From: Galerina marginata
Lineage: Eukaryota > Basidiomycota > Agaricomycetes > Agaricales > Galerinaceae
Direction: 5' to 3'
Assembly: GCA_023014335.1 (NCBI GenBank)
Contig: JAECYW010000006.1
Location: 3,038,001-3,102,000, forward strand
Length of the DNA: 64,000 nucleotides
The translations under genes and the position numbers were made by a program. Positions within the stretch are counted from its first letter, which is position 1. Every line of letters begins with the position of its first letter. Under the pieces are notes generated by a model. That model saw nothing but the letters and a program-made list of their open reading frames with translations. It made no database searches and was not told the origin of the DNA. Below, one piece after another: positions 47,845 through 59,447 of the stretch.

Positions 47845-48480
47845 TCAGTAATGGTGGTTAGAAGAAATCTGCTAAAATACCTTCTGATATGTTTATTTCG
47901 ATGCACCTGATTCCATAAAAAAAAATTTAGCCAGTCATAGACTCATAGTCTGTAAAATTTCCTCATTGGCGTTGTTGCACCAACTTAACTTCACCCGGGA
48001 GTGTGTTCAGCTGAGTATAAGTATCTTTGTTTAAATCTCGTTCATTTACCTTTACCTGATCATTGTTCTTCCGCTGAGAATCAACCTGGGAGATGGCAGG
48101 GTTAGGCTGTTTTTTGGGCATGCCGCACCACAAAAAATCCTGCCAGCACTGTCGAAGGTTGGTCGAAGGACAAGCACTGGCTCACACCAAGCAAGTGGCG
48201 CAGGTGAAAGCCAATAGGCGCCGTTCAAACTACAACAAACCATGATATGCCCAATGGGAGATATCAAGCAAGTCATCATCGAATACTATCACGCACAAAG
48301 GGATTCAAACAATCAGGGAGATTCAAATCGGCGTCTACAGCTGCCACAACTCTATATTTCTGCCAAAAATTTTGCATATTCTAAATCTACTACATCTCAG
48401 CTCCACGAATATGCAAAAGTATTAAGGAAAAGTTGACTTGAACCTGTTGTAGTCGCTGTTCTCTCGAGGTTGCTATAATT
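47845..48480. other. intergenic, inner side of right arm
   Basis: Contains only a 64-codon frame without support. It ends where the right arm begins at TAACTACGTCCAG. Confidence 0.4.
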
Positions 48481-48629
48481 TAACTACGTCCAGAATAAAT
48501 TGCGAAAAATAACTTTATAAATATCACGTGGTCATGAGATCAGACTCTGAGGTCTTGAGCGTCAACCTTGATCTCGCTAGTCGTCCTCAAGGCCTCAAGA
48601 CCTCAAACTTGATCTCGCCACTTGTCCTA

Positions 48630-49561
48630 CCAGGAGTTGACTTTTGTTCTCTCCTCAATTGAGCTGATTGTATCTCTCAATTCAACGGCAAAATCCTCAA
48701 ACACCAACCGGATTGTAACTTAACATACATCTTCGGATCATCGAATGGCGTCCTATTTATCCAACCTTTGCGTAACTGTTTTGGACCAGTACACCACTCG
48801 AGAGTTGACTCCGTCTCTCTGACATTGGCCATTCAAACCTGATCATGTAACTCAACATACGACTCCGGATCCATTGAACACCGGCCTATCTATCCAACCT
48901 CTGCCTAACAGTTTTGGACCTGCACACCACTCGAGAGTTGACTGCGTATCTCTAACATCGGCCTATTTATCCAACAGTCGCCTAACTGTTTTGGATCTGT
49001 ACACCACTCGAGAGTTGACTGCGTCTCTCTAACACTGGCCTAAGATCACTCGTCGATGCTTAAGAGCTATCTTACATCTAATCGCCTCGTCTCATGCTTA
49101 TAACGCCATCCAATCTATTCCCCTTCGTATACCTGCTCGCACCAGTTCCTCGTTTCAGAGTTGACTAAGTCTCTTTGAAATTGACCTGAGTCAATTCTTT
49201 GATTCTAGGAACTGCAAATCCTCCGAGTACTTAATGCCATACTCACATTTCATATTTATGGAACACTGTCCAATCTTCGCATTACTTTTCGTACTTAGAC
49301 CCGCTGTAGAGTTGACTGTGTCTCTCAGAACAGTGTCCTAATCTATTAATGCGATAAACTACTGCGTTGTTCCGGACAATATATGAGAAAGATCGCGATA
49401 AGTACTAGTATTTCGCCCTTTGTTGCGGTCGGAATTGTTCACCAGTAAGTCTGATGTTATCTTATTTGCATACTAACCATTTATTCATGTCTAGGCTTCC
49501 TACAGAGTTGACTATGTCTCTTTTAATTTACGACTGCAAGAGATGACTATGTCCCTCCCTT
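48630..49561 (-). repeat. inner cluster of GAGAGACNNAGTCAACTC motif, right arm
   Basis: Mirror image of 9316-10247. One copy differs from the left arm (GAGATACGC for GAGAGACGC near 48940). Confidence 0.85.
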
Positions 49562-49788
49562 AATTTATTTCTGCATGAGCTGACTTGGTGAGTCTGGAAA
49601 TTATAGCGATTTATGAAGCATGATAACTCATTCGATCGCCTCCGATCTTCTCAGATCGTATCGTCGTTTTCATTGCCTTTCACTCGAGTGCAATTAGCCG
49701 AGGGTCGGCTATATTGTTCGACGCATAGAAAACTCTGCTTATAACCCATTCAGGTCCATTGATCCTCGCCAATCGCCTTGGATCGGTC

Positions 49789-49795
49789 TATATAT
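49789..49795 (+). promoter_or_regulatory. TATA-like site upstream of arm gene
   Basis: TATATAT within GGTCTATATATTCGTGCC, about 0.4 kb before the ATG at 50203. The leader between could be long or spliced, since GGTAAGTTTCAG at 50143 resembles a donor. The left arm holds the mirror site at 9082-9088, now separated from its gene by the LINE. Confidence 0.3.
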
Positions 49796-50202
49796 TCGTG
49801 CCGTTTTTCTTGCTTGTATTTCCTCGATCGCACTGCACTCAATGCTGCGCTCAGAAAGTCAGTCAAACCTTATCGGCGCAAGCGAAGGAAAACAGTTTAT
49901 TTGTTGGGAATGTTGTACGCGTAGGAAACGCGCTTGTATGGTATTCACAGTTTTCGTCATACTCTTGAAACGCCAATATTTTAATGTCAATGCATTTATC
50001 GTTGAGGGGGGGATCGAAATGGCGAGCGCAGGCGAACGGCGCGATGAGCGCCTAAACCGAATCACTTCCCGATTTGGGTACTGGCGGCACTCTCATCTTG
50101 ACCGCTTAGTCTCTCCTTCACTTCTTTGAATCCACTCTTCCTGGTAAGTTTCAGTCATCTCAATCGTATCTTACACTCAAAACATCGAGTATAGACTTTA
50201 TT

Positions 50203-50898
50203 ATGGCCGACTTTCAGCCCGAACTCGAACACGCCGCGGGTAAGTCGAATCCCTCACTGATCTTATCTATATCGACATTTACAAGCTAAAACGAACAGCA
50301 GAACGCATGGGCGACGACCTCAACAGCTCAACCGGTGCGTATCTATCCCTCTTGACCGTCTCCGATTACTAAATCTCGTCGACCCGCTCAAGTTGATTGT
50401 GTAGTTGGTATGTTTTCTTCGTCTTCTAGCATTTTCCGGAACTGATCGTCGTTTTCAGCGTCCCCGACCATTGGCAGCGCGCGGAGTGTCGAGATCGAGG
50501 GCTGCAGCGACGACCCCGATGCCGGTGCGTAAATTTGTTCCGTAGCTTCGATACTGATTGTACTCAAGACCGGCGTTTCACAGCGGCGGCACCTGCGTCG
50601 CAAACCGAGAAACGTAAGTGTATCTACAATTATATTCTACTCTTTGGACTGACGTATTCTAGCGTCCACGACGACTACTGCTGAAGGCAGTCAGAACTCC
50701 GGCGGGGGACGAGGAGGAGGTGTGGTGTTCCCATGTGCAAGATGTGAGTTTTTCGTATTTTGTCTTCTATATTTCGTTCTTGACTATATTTTAGCTATGT
50801 GTATTTATGGCGGCACGTTTATCAACTGCCAATTCCGCTTCCAGGAGGTGTACATCGACGGAGGGTCCTTTTACCAGGTTGATAACGAATCGGGTTAG
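50203..50898 (+). CDS. small intron-rich arm gene, right copy
   Basis: Six exons (50203-50239, 50299-50334, 50459-50524, 50584-50613, 50663-50743, 50795-50898) total 354 bases and encode 117 residues. All five introns have GT/AG ends and all are phase 1, so each internal exon could be skipped or gained without a frame change. The product starts MADFQPELEHAA, has SPTIGSARSVEIEGCSDDPD, a Thr/Ser-rich middle, Gly-rich SGGGRGGGVVFPC, and two C-terminal GG[TS]F units. No signal peptide or known domain. The 124-base third intron could hide a 3-base exon at 50405, which would keep frame. It is the only gene I find in the arm, so it is the best candidate for whatever the arm encodes. Confidence 0.75.
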
Positions 50899-51522
50899 TT
50901 TCTTACCCATATTTTCTTTTTCCTGTGCTAATGATATCATAACTTTTTTTCTTTCCCTCAATTTACTTCTTGCATTTCAAATAATGCGTGTCATTCCATC
51001 TACCTGGAAATAATCATGGCTTCTGCATGAATTAAAACAATTCTATACATGCGAATACCTACACCCTACTTAAAATTATGTAACTACTATGTACTAGATA
51101 AAGATAAACGAATCCTAGAGCTTGAAGTATTGTTACTGGCCGAGCGCCTGGCGAGGATGTCTTTAAATTAGCAGTAGTACTTAGTCCGTAAGATCCGGAT
51201 CAAGGCCCGGCTTGATCCATCGGCCTTCGCCTGAAACGGTTTTGTTTACACATGTTGTCTGGTGAAGTTGATGAGACTCCGACGCGTCTGCCTGACTCTC
51301 GCGACCGTTCTCCAAGTCTCGTTTTCCTGACTCTCGCCATCGTTCTTTAGGTTTCGTCTTCCAATCGCGTCTTTTGACTCTCACGACCGTTCTTCGCGTT
51401 TCCTTTTCGCTATCGAACCTCAAGTCTCAAGTTTCATTTCGCCATCGTTCTTCAAGTCTCGTCCTCCAATCGCTTTCGTCCCACATCCAAGGTAAGTAAG
51501 GTTCAGTTGGATCAAAACCCAC

Positions 51523-51700
51523 CAACGGAGTTGACTGCGTCTCTCCATATGCTGCAAGTTGACTTGGTCTCTTGCAATGCTCCCCGCGCGTTATGGAGTT
51601 GACTTCGTCTCTCCTTGCTCCGAGTTGACTTTGTCTCTCCTGTATTATGACTTGACTTCGTCTGTCCGTGTACTACGACTTGACTGCCGTCTGTCGTCCA
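51523..51700 (-). repeat. outer cluster of GAGAGACNNAGTCAACTC motif, right arm
   Basis: Mirror of 3279-3420 plus one further copy (AGACGGCAGTCAAG on the minus strand, 51681-51694) beyond the point where similarity with the left arm stops. Confidence 0.8.
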
Positions 51701-51844
51701 CGCACTCTGGTCATCTCGCTGTGTTCACAGTGAAGGACATTCCCCGAGCTGAACTTCGTTTGCTCGTTGTTCAGGATCCTTCGCCTCTATCCTATATCCA
51801 CCTGGTTGGCGCGACGACTGACGACCCATTTTCACAGTTCCAAC

Positions 51845-54367
51845 ATGCCTCCCGTATACCCTCCCCATGGACCGCTTAGCTATCCATGTGAGTTACTATT
51901 CTTTTGGATCCTATCTATCTAACTTGCGTGTTCCTACAGACGGGAAAAAGGATTGTTACGGAATCCACAGGTTGGAGTCAGGTGCGGCGGATTTCAGGTC
52001 GAATTGGGATGAAAATGGTGCGTTCTTGTTCTTTCATAACTTATATCTTATTGACTTACGCTCTTTCAGAGCAATGTTGGTATGCACGCTTTTTGACAGA
52101 GGTCAAAGGCTCATCTTTTGTTTTTCAGTTGAATTGAATGGTACTGATGCTTTGGTGATCGCGGAACTACCGAACCTACGATACCGCGTACTTGGCCTGA
52201 AATGCGATCAAGATCGCGGTCTCCTGGAGACGGGGTACCGGTGCCCCACCACATATTTCGTGACCTCCGGGAACATGGACTACATCCCCGATTTGGCCCG
52301 CGATCCTACCACAGTCCGTGTTCGCTTGGATGGTCGATTTGGCACCCATGATTTGATGCTCTGGCCTCAATGGTATTTCGAGGGCACCCGCTACCTTCCC
52401 TATGTTTTGAAGAAGCCTCCTACGGACAAACTTGCCACCCACGAGTACCGCCTTGCGTGGTACGACCTCACCCCCAACGACTTCGAGCTTGAGCCCGGCT
52501 CTATTTCCGACATCGGCATGATTTCTTTAAGGCTTAGAAGAGGAGTCCGTGATCTGAAGGCAAAGCTCTATGAGAGGATTCGCGAATACTTAAAGGACAA
52601 ATGCCTTACGGAAAACAATGCGGAGGTTCGGGACCTCTTGCATTGTAACCTCCAGCAACGATATGCATGCGTCGCCCTTGAATCTTGCCCTCAATCCTAC
52701 CTCAACACCCTCATCACTTTCACATCCTTTCAACGTCATTTTCTTGAAGCTCTTGCCTGCCTAGATTACTTTACAAAATGGCAAGAGATCGAATTGCGGG
52801 CTTCCTGTGGAGTAGACTTGCCCCTAAACACCGACATTATTGGGTGCGTAACTCCGGATATTGTCCTCGCCCAGAAGTTCTTTGATATGGGAGTTCCTTA
52901 TTGGCTGGTTCGGCCAATTTCAGCGTATTCTAAATTCCTACACATTGTAAACCCTGTCGAACGAACGAAGCCGAATATGGAACTGGGAATATGTCATGAG
53001 ATAGATATTGTGTGGGAAGGGGCTCCTTCTGCCCTTCGCAACCGAGCTTGTCAAACTCTCCGCATTGGCTTCATTAATATCGGACATTCTGCCGTGGACC
53101 CTCATCCAGGCGAAATTGTATCTCCTTCCGAATCTGGTATGATATTGTTCCACTCGTATCTTATTTATTTCGTTGACTTATCTGTTTTTTTTTTCTACGT
53201 CAGCTGCCTCCTCATCTGAGCCCACAGGTTCAGGCCCTGGTGGCCGTCTGCCTCCGCCCAACAGCTGTAAGTTATTACTCACCGATATGGCGCAAAAATT
53301 GACTGGCTTGATTAGGGGATTCGCCGCCACCCGGGCCATTGCTTCCTCTATTGTCGTCGGCGCCGTCTATACCTCTTTTCGACGCACCCTATGTTCCACG
53401 CTATCGAGTCAAGACGGGACGTCAAATCAATCTTGACAAGTTCAAGGACCCGCCCTCACCAAACTCTCCCGAGGTTTCTTCTTTGTGGTCCTATGCTTTG
53501 AAGTCTGTCAGGCCTGATTGGCGCCTTGTTTGGGACCACCCTAACCAGTCCCTTCTACGCGGCTATCCGGTATTAGATCCTGGTGTGCTGACGTCTTCCA
53601 GTACTCGAAGCGAAGTCTACTTCCTTGCGTGGCTGCTGTTCCGATCGACTTGCTTGTCTCGGACCTTGGATCCTGGCGCTCGATTGCACACCGCTACTAC
53701 CAGGCGCGGCATGCCCAAACCAGGACCGCAAGAGTGGCGAGAATTCCTGTGGCAGTTGGGTAGGGCATATTCCTTGAGGTCGGATGATGGTCTTCCGAGG
53801 CCATTGAAGAAGGCCAAAATAGTGGACGACGTCGCAACTACTTTTGATTTCCCGATCCCTGCGAGTTCCGTCGTCACGTCCGTTTACTGGAACGGCGCGT
53901 TGATCAAACGCTCGACTGCCATTGAAGCAGGCGACCTCACTTTGGATCAACGAACGCGTCGCGAGGTTGTATGGGATCTTCATGAGCACAATTTTCGCCT
54001 GGAGCTTTTGGCATTGGACTGCTGCATTTTCCCCCGTGAGTTGATGGCTGATTCGGTGGTTGGGTTGAGGGATGAGATGGTGCTGGCTGTTTTCCCAGGG
54101 CAGAAGATCATTGGCATGTACCTCCCACTTCAGGATGAGGGACTTGGCGCTAGTAACTGGCATTACAGGATACATTACGTCGAGGCCTTCCGCCGCCTGC
54201 TTTCTTCGTGGCATGGCAAAGAAGCCGCGGCGCTGAAGATGATGTCGATCGGAACAACGGAACATCATGTCTTGGAGATTGAGAAGTTGGCCTATCCGTT
54301 CTACTGTCGCACTTTCTTCGAGTACTTTGGCCGGGCCCCTTGCACTCCGCGCCGTCTGCCCCATTAG
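51845..54367 (+). CDS. two-part orphan protein common in Agaricomycetes
   Basis: Starts MPPVYPPHGPLSYP at 51845. Exons 51845-51887, 51940-52017 and 52129-53136 join in phase 1 into a 380-residue N-terminal part. It contains LTPNDFELEPGSISDIGMIS, TFTSFQRHFLEALACLDYFT and GVPYWLVRPISAYSKF. After a Ser/Pro/Gly linker (exon near 53205-53266), the C-terminal part begins PLFDAPYVPRYRVKTG and includes VRPDWRLVWDHPNQSLLRGY, YFLAWLLFRSTCLSRTLDPG and EVVWDLHEHNFRLELLALD. From memory both parts match a large family of unknown function expanded in mushrooms. The gene begins 168 bases outside the right arm, so its promoter must overlap the arm. Intact. Confidence 0.75.
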
Positions 54368-55657
54368 GTGTACCATATACATTATCATGCTCATTTTATT
54401 CTGTTTTTCGTAAGTCGCGCTACTGCTTTCGCCTCGCGATATACTGATTTTCGGTCTCGTTAGTTGATTTCCTTACAATTTTTTTTTCCTGCTGCTGAGC
54501 CACGGAGAACATCGAAATGTTATCTGCCATAGCCAATGTTACCTGCCATTACCGGATTTGGCACTGGATGTGATCCACCACCTTCTCCTCTACGGCCTCT
54601 TCACAACGCGGGCTCACATTTTCTGTAGATAAAAATAATGTATATGCATTGATGTAATGTCCATATTTATCTCCTGACAGATCTGTCCGATATTTTCGAG
54701 CCCCTAGTCAAAATCACGGCCGATCCGCGTAGATAAAGGCAGACTCAGCAAATGGTGCGCGCGAAGCGCGCTGGAAAAAAACCTTGAAAATTAGTATATA
54801 TTGTTCCGAGGTAAAGAACTCTGAAATACTGTCTATGGGCTCAGAAAATAAGAAGAACTCATATATTTCCTTCTTTTCCTCTTCTTTCCTCTTTCGGATA
54901 CCTCCTCACCGCTGTTCCAAGACCTTTTTTTTGTTTTTCTTCATCGGGCCGGTCGTTTCTTACTGGGACTCCCCGGTAATACACTCCTTCCCTCCTTCCT
55001 TCCTTCATTTCTCCACTGCCAACTTTGATATTTGTTTGGGGTAGATATCGTCGCGGCGCAGTCGCGCCTGGAACGAGGCACAGCTTGTTGTCATTATAAT
55101 TTTCTGACTAATGTTCTAATCAGCTAGTCTACGATTCGTCGCGGTGTGCCTCTCCCACTGGAAAGGTAGACCTACCTGGTGCGTCGTGAAAACGAGTCAA
55201 TTTTTGCAGACCTGACTGGGACGGACTATGCCCCTGTCAACTTTCGCTGCTGGGATGTTCGAGTAAAATTTTGCCATGTAGTCGGAGGCTACGCCATGAT
55301 CCTTGCCCGGTGAATAGACCCTCAGCGCTCAGCAGCCAAGGGACATCTAGAGCCCGTAAAAAAGGTTATGATTATTTCCGGTGACTGGGCGAGTAACTTG
55401 AGGCGCTTCACGAAATGTGAACAAGAATATTCCGATTTTGGAATCTGAAATCTGAAAATTTCTGCGGAGGCTCTAGCATAAGCTTCCTAGGTCTACCAAA
55501 TGGAGAATGACATTGTAGCGTCTGGATTGTAATGCAGATCTCTATGTTGCTACACAACGCCAAAATCTGGTCTTGTTCCCAAACGACAACAACGTTTTTC
55601 CCTTTGGCTGTTCGACTACGGATTCAGTATAAAGTCGCCTTCCTCTATCACGTTTGA
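54368..55657. other. intergenic
   Basis: No gene seen apart from short frames. Holds the dispersed repeat block at 54945-55010. Confidence 0.45.
54945..55010. repeat. dispersed block shared with 17990-18050
   Basis: CATCGGGCCGGTCGTTTCTTACTGGGAC and CCCCGGTAATACACTCCTTCC closely match the minus-gene flank near 18000-18050, and more loosely 17410-17450. Confidence 0.65.
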
Positions 55658-56979
55658 ATGCCATCGAGTTCATCCCACATGAATTCCCTTCACCCACGCA
55701 TTATTCTTGTTGGAGCAAAAGCTACTGGTAATGCCATCACTCTATTGTCAAGGCAGAGATCTAACCAACTCCCCATTTCAAAGGAAAATCGACGCTAGTC
55801 GCTGGCATTTGTGGGGTAAAAAATTGTGACCTTCTTTCAACTTGTGAATGGTTCTCTTACGGAGATCTCTAGATATCGTTAGGCACCAGCACGACCTGTC
55901 CCATAGAGTGGCACTTTCGCCGATCCAGTACATGGTCAGCTGAAGTTTCAGTTGCCTATTTCAACTTTCCTCTGTGGTCCTCCCAGAAATTCGTATTGAA
56001 CGGATCCCGTCGTATATTTCTGAGCAGTCAAAACTCCATCTCGACTCCTCATGACCTCCAATGCCTTGTCAGAAAGGCAGAACTCCTTGCTTTTTCGCCT
56101 CACAGAAGTCTATCAGATATACTCTCCTTAAGCAATGAAGATATCAAGAGAGAGCATTCTAACATTCTGCTGTCATCGTCCCACTCACAAGGGGTGGTTC
56201 ATGTTTACATGCAAAGTCCTAGGTGCATCTCAAATGACATGATGATCATTGACTTGCCTGGTCGGTCCTATTTTCTTTTCAGTAATTCGGACATGACACT
56301 AATAACTGCTCCTGGTCAGGCTTTACGCAGACTGGCTACTCGACTACTATCACACATGTCAGGGATCTCATCCGCTATTACACTACGGGACAGGAGAAGT
56401 CCATGGTTGCCTTATTTTCTTGCGTATCAGGTATAGATCCTTCTTTGTCACTGTTGGAGCGTCTTTGAAGTCGCATTCAGACCAGGAGCACGAAGTTCTG
56501 GCCCTCCAGTTTCTCACAAGGATAGGGAAAGACAGGCGTCTAATCATGAGTAAGGGAACATGATGCAACAGCCCATTTAGGATGCCATTACTGATACCGT
56601 ACCAGGGATCATAGCTCATACTCAGGCTGAATCACATACCAATGCTACGTCCTTGGTTGGATTGCTCAAATCTTATCACCGGTGTTTTTCATTTCTCGCA
56701 CCCGACAGCCGCACCCCTGTTGCACTTTCGGACAACGCTATTCGTCAGAACCGGCGTGAGGAGGCAGCTTATTTCCAATTCTGCAAACCATGGTCTGCTC
56801 AAGACATACAGAATAATCTGGGCATTCCGAATATAGTCAAAGGATGGGCAAGCGAATGGGCATTACTCCAACAAATTGAAGAAAGGACCCCTATGCAGAC
56901 TGGGAGTTGGAGCACTATACTTATAATTATTGTAGTTGTCACGTTCCTTTCTATATGCTGCTGTAACCTGGGCAGCTAA
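55658..56979 (+). CDS. truncated dynamin-like GTPase with C-terminal membrane segment
   Basis: Six exons (55658-55727, 55784-55815, 55873-56260, 56320-56430, 56481-56549, 56606-56979) join in frame to 347 residues. The Walker A motif is built across the first intron: IILVGAKATG|GKSTLVAGICG. TSTTCPIEW matches the dynamin switch-1 region (TRCP). DMMIIDLPG gives the G3 motif, again split by an intron, followed by FTQTGYSTTITHVRDLIRYY. The G4 TKPD motif is not recognisable; the position reads IIAHTQAE. FLAPDSRTPV, REEAAYFQFCKPWSAQ and LGIPNIVKGWASEW match the end of the dynamin GTPase domain. Instead of the stalk the protein ends in the hydrophobic TILIIIVVVTFLSICCCNL. A TATAAA is at 55628; an alternative start is 55679. 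GTP binding is plausible, membrane scission is not. Confidence 0.75.
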
Positions 56980-57339
56980 ACGGACAGACGCTCAATGTAT
57001 ACATGGCGATGGTAGCTCGATAGCTGCAATACATAGAGGCACGACTGAACCAAACGAGGGCCTTGAAATTGCTGATTGGCGACAATTCGTGAGCGAATGA
57101 ATGAAATTAACGATATACTACTTGGTTTGTGCGCCAATGCAGGCATGGCATACGAGTCTTTCTATGACATCATTATAGGGCATGATTGTAGCATCCAGAA
57201 CATCAATTACAGAACGATATGATTTGGAATGATATTGAAAGATAATTTATTCAATAAACTACCTATATCCTATCAAAACCATTGGACCCATCCATTGACG
57301 CCGTGCCAGTCTCAGCCAGACCCTTCTTTAACAGCCTTT

Positions 57340-57700
57340 TTAGCCCGCAATTTCTTTACGGAGCTTGTTCTCATGCTGCAGGCACAGGATAAACGGGTTA
57401 GTGGACGAACAAATGATTTTATGATATCAAACATTACTGACCTCTTTTTCATCCAAAGTCAGCTTATCAAAAGCTTTCTTGACCTCATCTTTAGGAAAAC
57501 ATTTGCATTCACTGCAATAGAATTGGGCAAAGAGATTTCTATACCCGCGTCATCCAAAATTATACTTACAGAGACCCAAAAACCTACAATGCCGAGGAGC
57601 TGGATTTCGAAGATACAAACAGAGGTCCTGACGTCGAAGCGCCGGAGTCGTGAGCGCTCAAAACTTCGGCATTTCGACATCAATGTCAACGCCCCGCTTT
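57340..57700 (-). CDS. possible small gene, unrecognised
   Basis: Exons ending ECKCFPKDEVKKAFDKLTLD EKE and HENKLRKEIAG join through a GT/AG intron on the minus strand and stop at 57340. The sequence is strongly charged and helical. Upstream exons are unclear, and the family is unknown. Confidence 0.3.
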
Positions 57701-58454
57701 CGCCCGCCCGCCCGCCCGCCTACGTGACTCCCAATCCGTCATCTCATCCACACATGCCTCCCACTCGCGGCGTACATTTACGCTGCACATTTATCAGTCG
57801 AAAACACGAAAACGAGAGCAAAAGACACACTGTGAACCCAGAATCCTCAACAGCACCACCCGCGCTCTCCCTCGCAGCACCGGCTACCGACCGTATGGTA
57901 GTCTTAACTATCTGCCGCAGTGGTCGCCACCCCGCTGCGAGTCGTTACCCCCGCTGCCTTCATTCGTTTGTACATGAGGCGGCTGGAGCTGAAGCAGCGG
58001 GAGGACATGGGACGCGGGTGCATGTGCGGGTTGTAGGTCGTGGGTCAAGGAGGAGCTGCAAGGCGGGTGGGGGTTAGCTTCGCGGCACATTGAAGGGTCG
58101 AGGTTGGAGGCTCGGGCGAAGAAGAACGTACCAGCTTTACACCACCCACCCTTGGGTCCTGGGTCGAGTCAGCCGGTATACCTGCAACGTTCAGAAAGCC
58201 ACGCCAATAAGTACAAAGAAACAAAGGTCATTCGCAGATGAGCCTAGGCAAGCCCGAAAACAAACTCGATGGTGTATTCGATCCGATATCCGTTTGATGC
58301 CAGAAAATCCCGGGATTTCAAAGGATTTTAGCCAGATTAGGCCGGACAGGATCAAGGGCAGCTGTTCATCACAACAACTTAACTACCAATTCGAACTCTT
58401 CTTCGGCTTCTTTACCATTTGGCTCCCTAATTATCCGACCTCTTGAGCCAACCC
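57701..58454. other. no supported gene
   Basis: GC-rich with a short CGCCCGCC run near 57700-57718. Long frames are compositional. Confidence 0.4.
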
Positions 58455-58890
58455 ATGAAGCGAAAGCCAGATCACCTTACCGCTGATGAAAGTAGCCCAA
58501 AGAACGCAAAGATTGAACGTGACAGTTTTGAAAGAGTACCTGTTTATATAGGTTTTATTGCCGTATTAACTCACAAGTCATAATGAAGGCGCTGAAGGAC
58601 ATCACTGGACATCCTGCCCCCGACTCAACAGATCTGGCAAGGTGCAAACTCCCTACCCTCAAATCAATATGCCTGGAGTGTAAACTTCCCGTTGCAAAGA
58701 GCGGCGGAACTTTGGCTCGGCCTACCAGCGTAAAGAAGGATTACATCAATGCTATTGTCCAACGCATGCATTTATTATCGGTATGACTATCCTACATCCT
58801 TCAAAATCACAACTTAGGCTGAAGTAACGTTAGGCGGAGAGTACCAGCATGGAAGCCGTCATACAAAAAAGAAAAGATAGTAATGAATAA
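58455..58890 (+). CDS. possible SAP-like small protein
   Basis: The frame from MKALKDITGHPAPDSTDLAR through LPTLKSICLECKLPVAKSGG to KKDYINAIVQRM has the two-helix spacing of a SAP-type DNA-binding motif (Leu at helix 1, a Gly turn, then a second helix). An upstream exon starting MKRKPDHLTADESSPKNAKI at 58455 is probable but its donor is unclear. A last exon may add STSMEAVIQKRKDSNE and stop at 58890. Confidence 0.4.
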
Positions 58891-58943
58891 CAGCCATGGG
58901 TGTAGTCCATCTTGACTCACGACCTGTAGGCAAGGAAGCCGGC

Positions 58944-59447
58944 ATGCCAGCAAGTACAAATAAAAGCAGTACCCGAGAAAGCTCAGGGATCAATTGTTCA
59001 AGTCCCATGGATGATGTCGATCCAGCTAGTCGTCAGCGGTGAGGTCTTCGACTGTGCACCGTTTTGTAACATGCTAATAACTCCCAAATTGCGTAATCCC
59101 AGATTTGCAGCTGTGAACGTCAGACTTTTCAAAAGAGCAAGTGATTATCATGCCTTGTTCGAGTCCGAAAAACAGTTTTCCTATGTTCCGTACATCGGAA
59201 TTCCTCTTCACGACCTGGCCAAAGAGTTCCTATTAGATGGCGAATGCGAGGTGAGAAAAGCGCGAATTTCGATGTATACACGCTTGACTGAAATTCTTTT
59301 TCTTCTTCAAACTTCCAGATTATCTATCCCCTCAATTTTAAACCTTTTTCAGTGCCGAATGGTGTATTGAATCCGTGTCTTCTTCCCATGTTAACTGGAA
59401 CCAACAGCTACATTCGAATCACTCGAAAGTTGAACAGAAGGATTTGA
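58944..59447 (+). CDS. 123-residue orphan protein
   Basis: Three exons (58944-59038, 59103-59250, 59319-59447) keep frame through two GT/AG introns. The product begins MPASTNKSSTRESSGINCSS, continues FAAVNVRLFKRASDYHALFE and GIPLHDLAKEFLLDGECE, and ends IIYPLNFKPFSVPNGVLN then a basic tail. It may be the 3' part of one gene with the SAP-like frame 50 bases upstream. Not recognised. Confidence 0.5.

Larger units (their letters stand above)
48481..51677 (-). repeat. right arm of 3.2-kb inverted repeat (uninterrupted)
   Basis: Reverse complement of 3266-10396 minus the LINE. It shows the uninterrupted form GTATTCACAGTTTTCGTC at 49939-49956, which fixes the LINE junctions in the other arm. Both ends carry ACTACG in the same orientation (48483-48488 and 51672-51677). 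Past 51677 the right side continues with one more motif copy that the left side lacks, so the original unit may have been slightly longer. Confidence 0.95.

Noticed and set aside
3266..51677. A Starship-type giant transposon
   Set aside because: No DUF3435 tyrosine recombinase is visible at either end, and those elements are known from Pezizomycotina and lack long inverted repeats.
3250..51690. A target-site duplication flanking the two outer arm ends
   Set aside because: The flanks (GTCGTGTCGAAGC on the left, ACTTGACTGCCG on the right) share no direct repeat.
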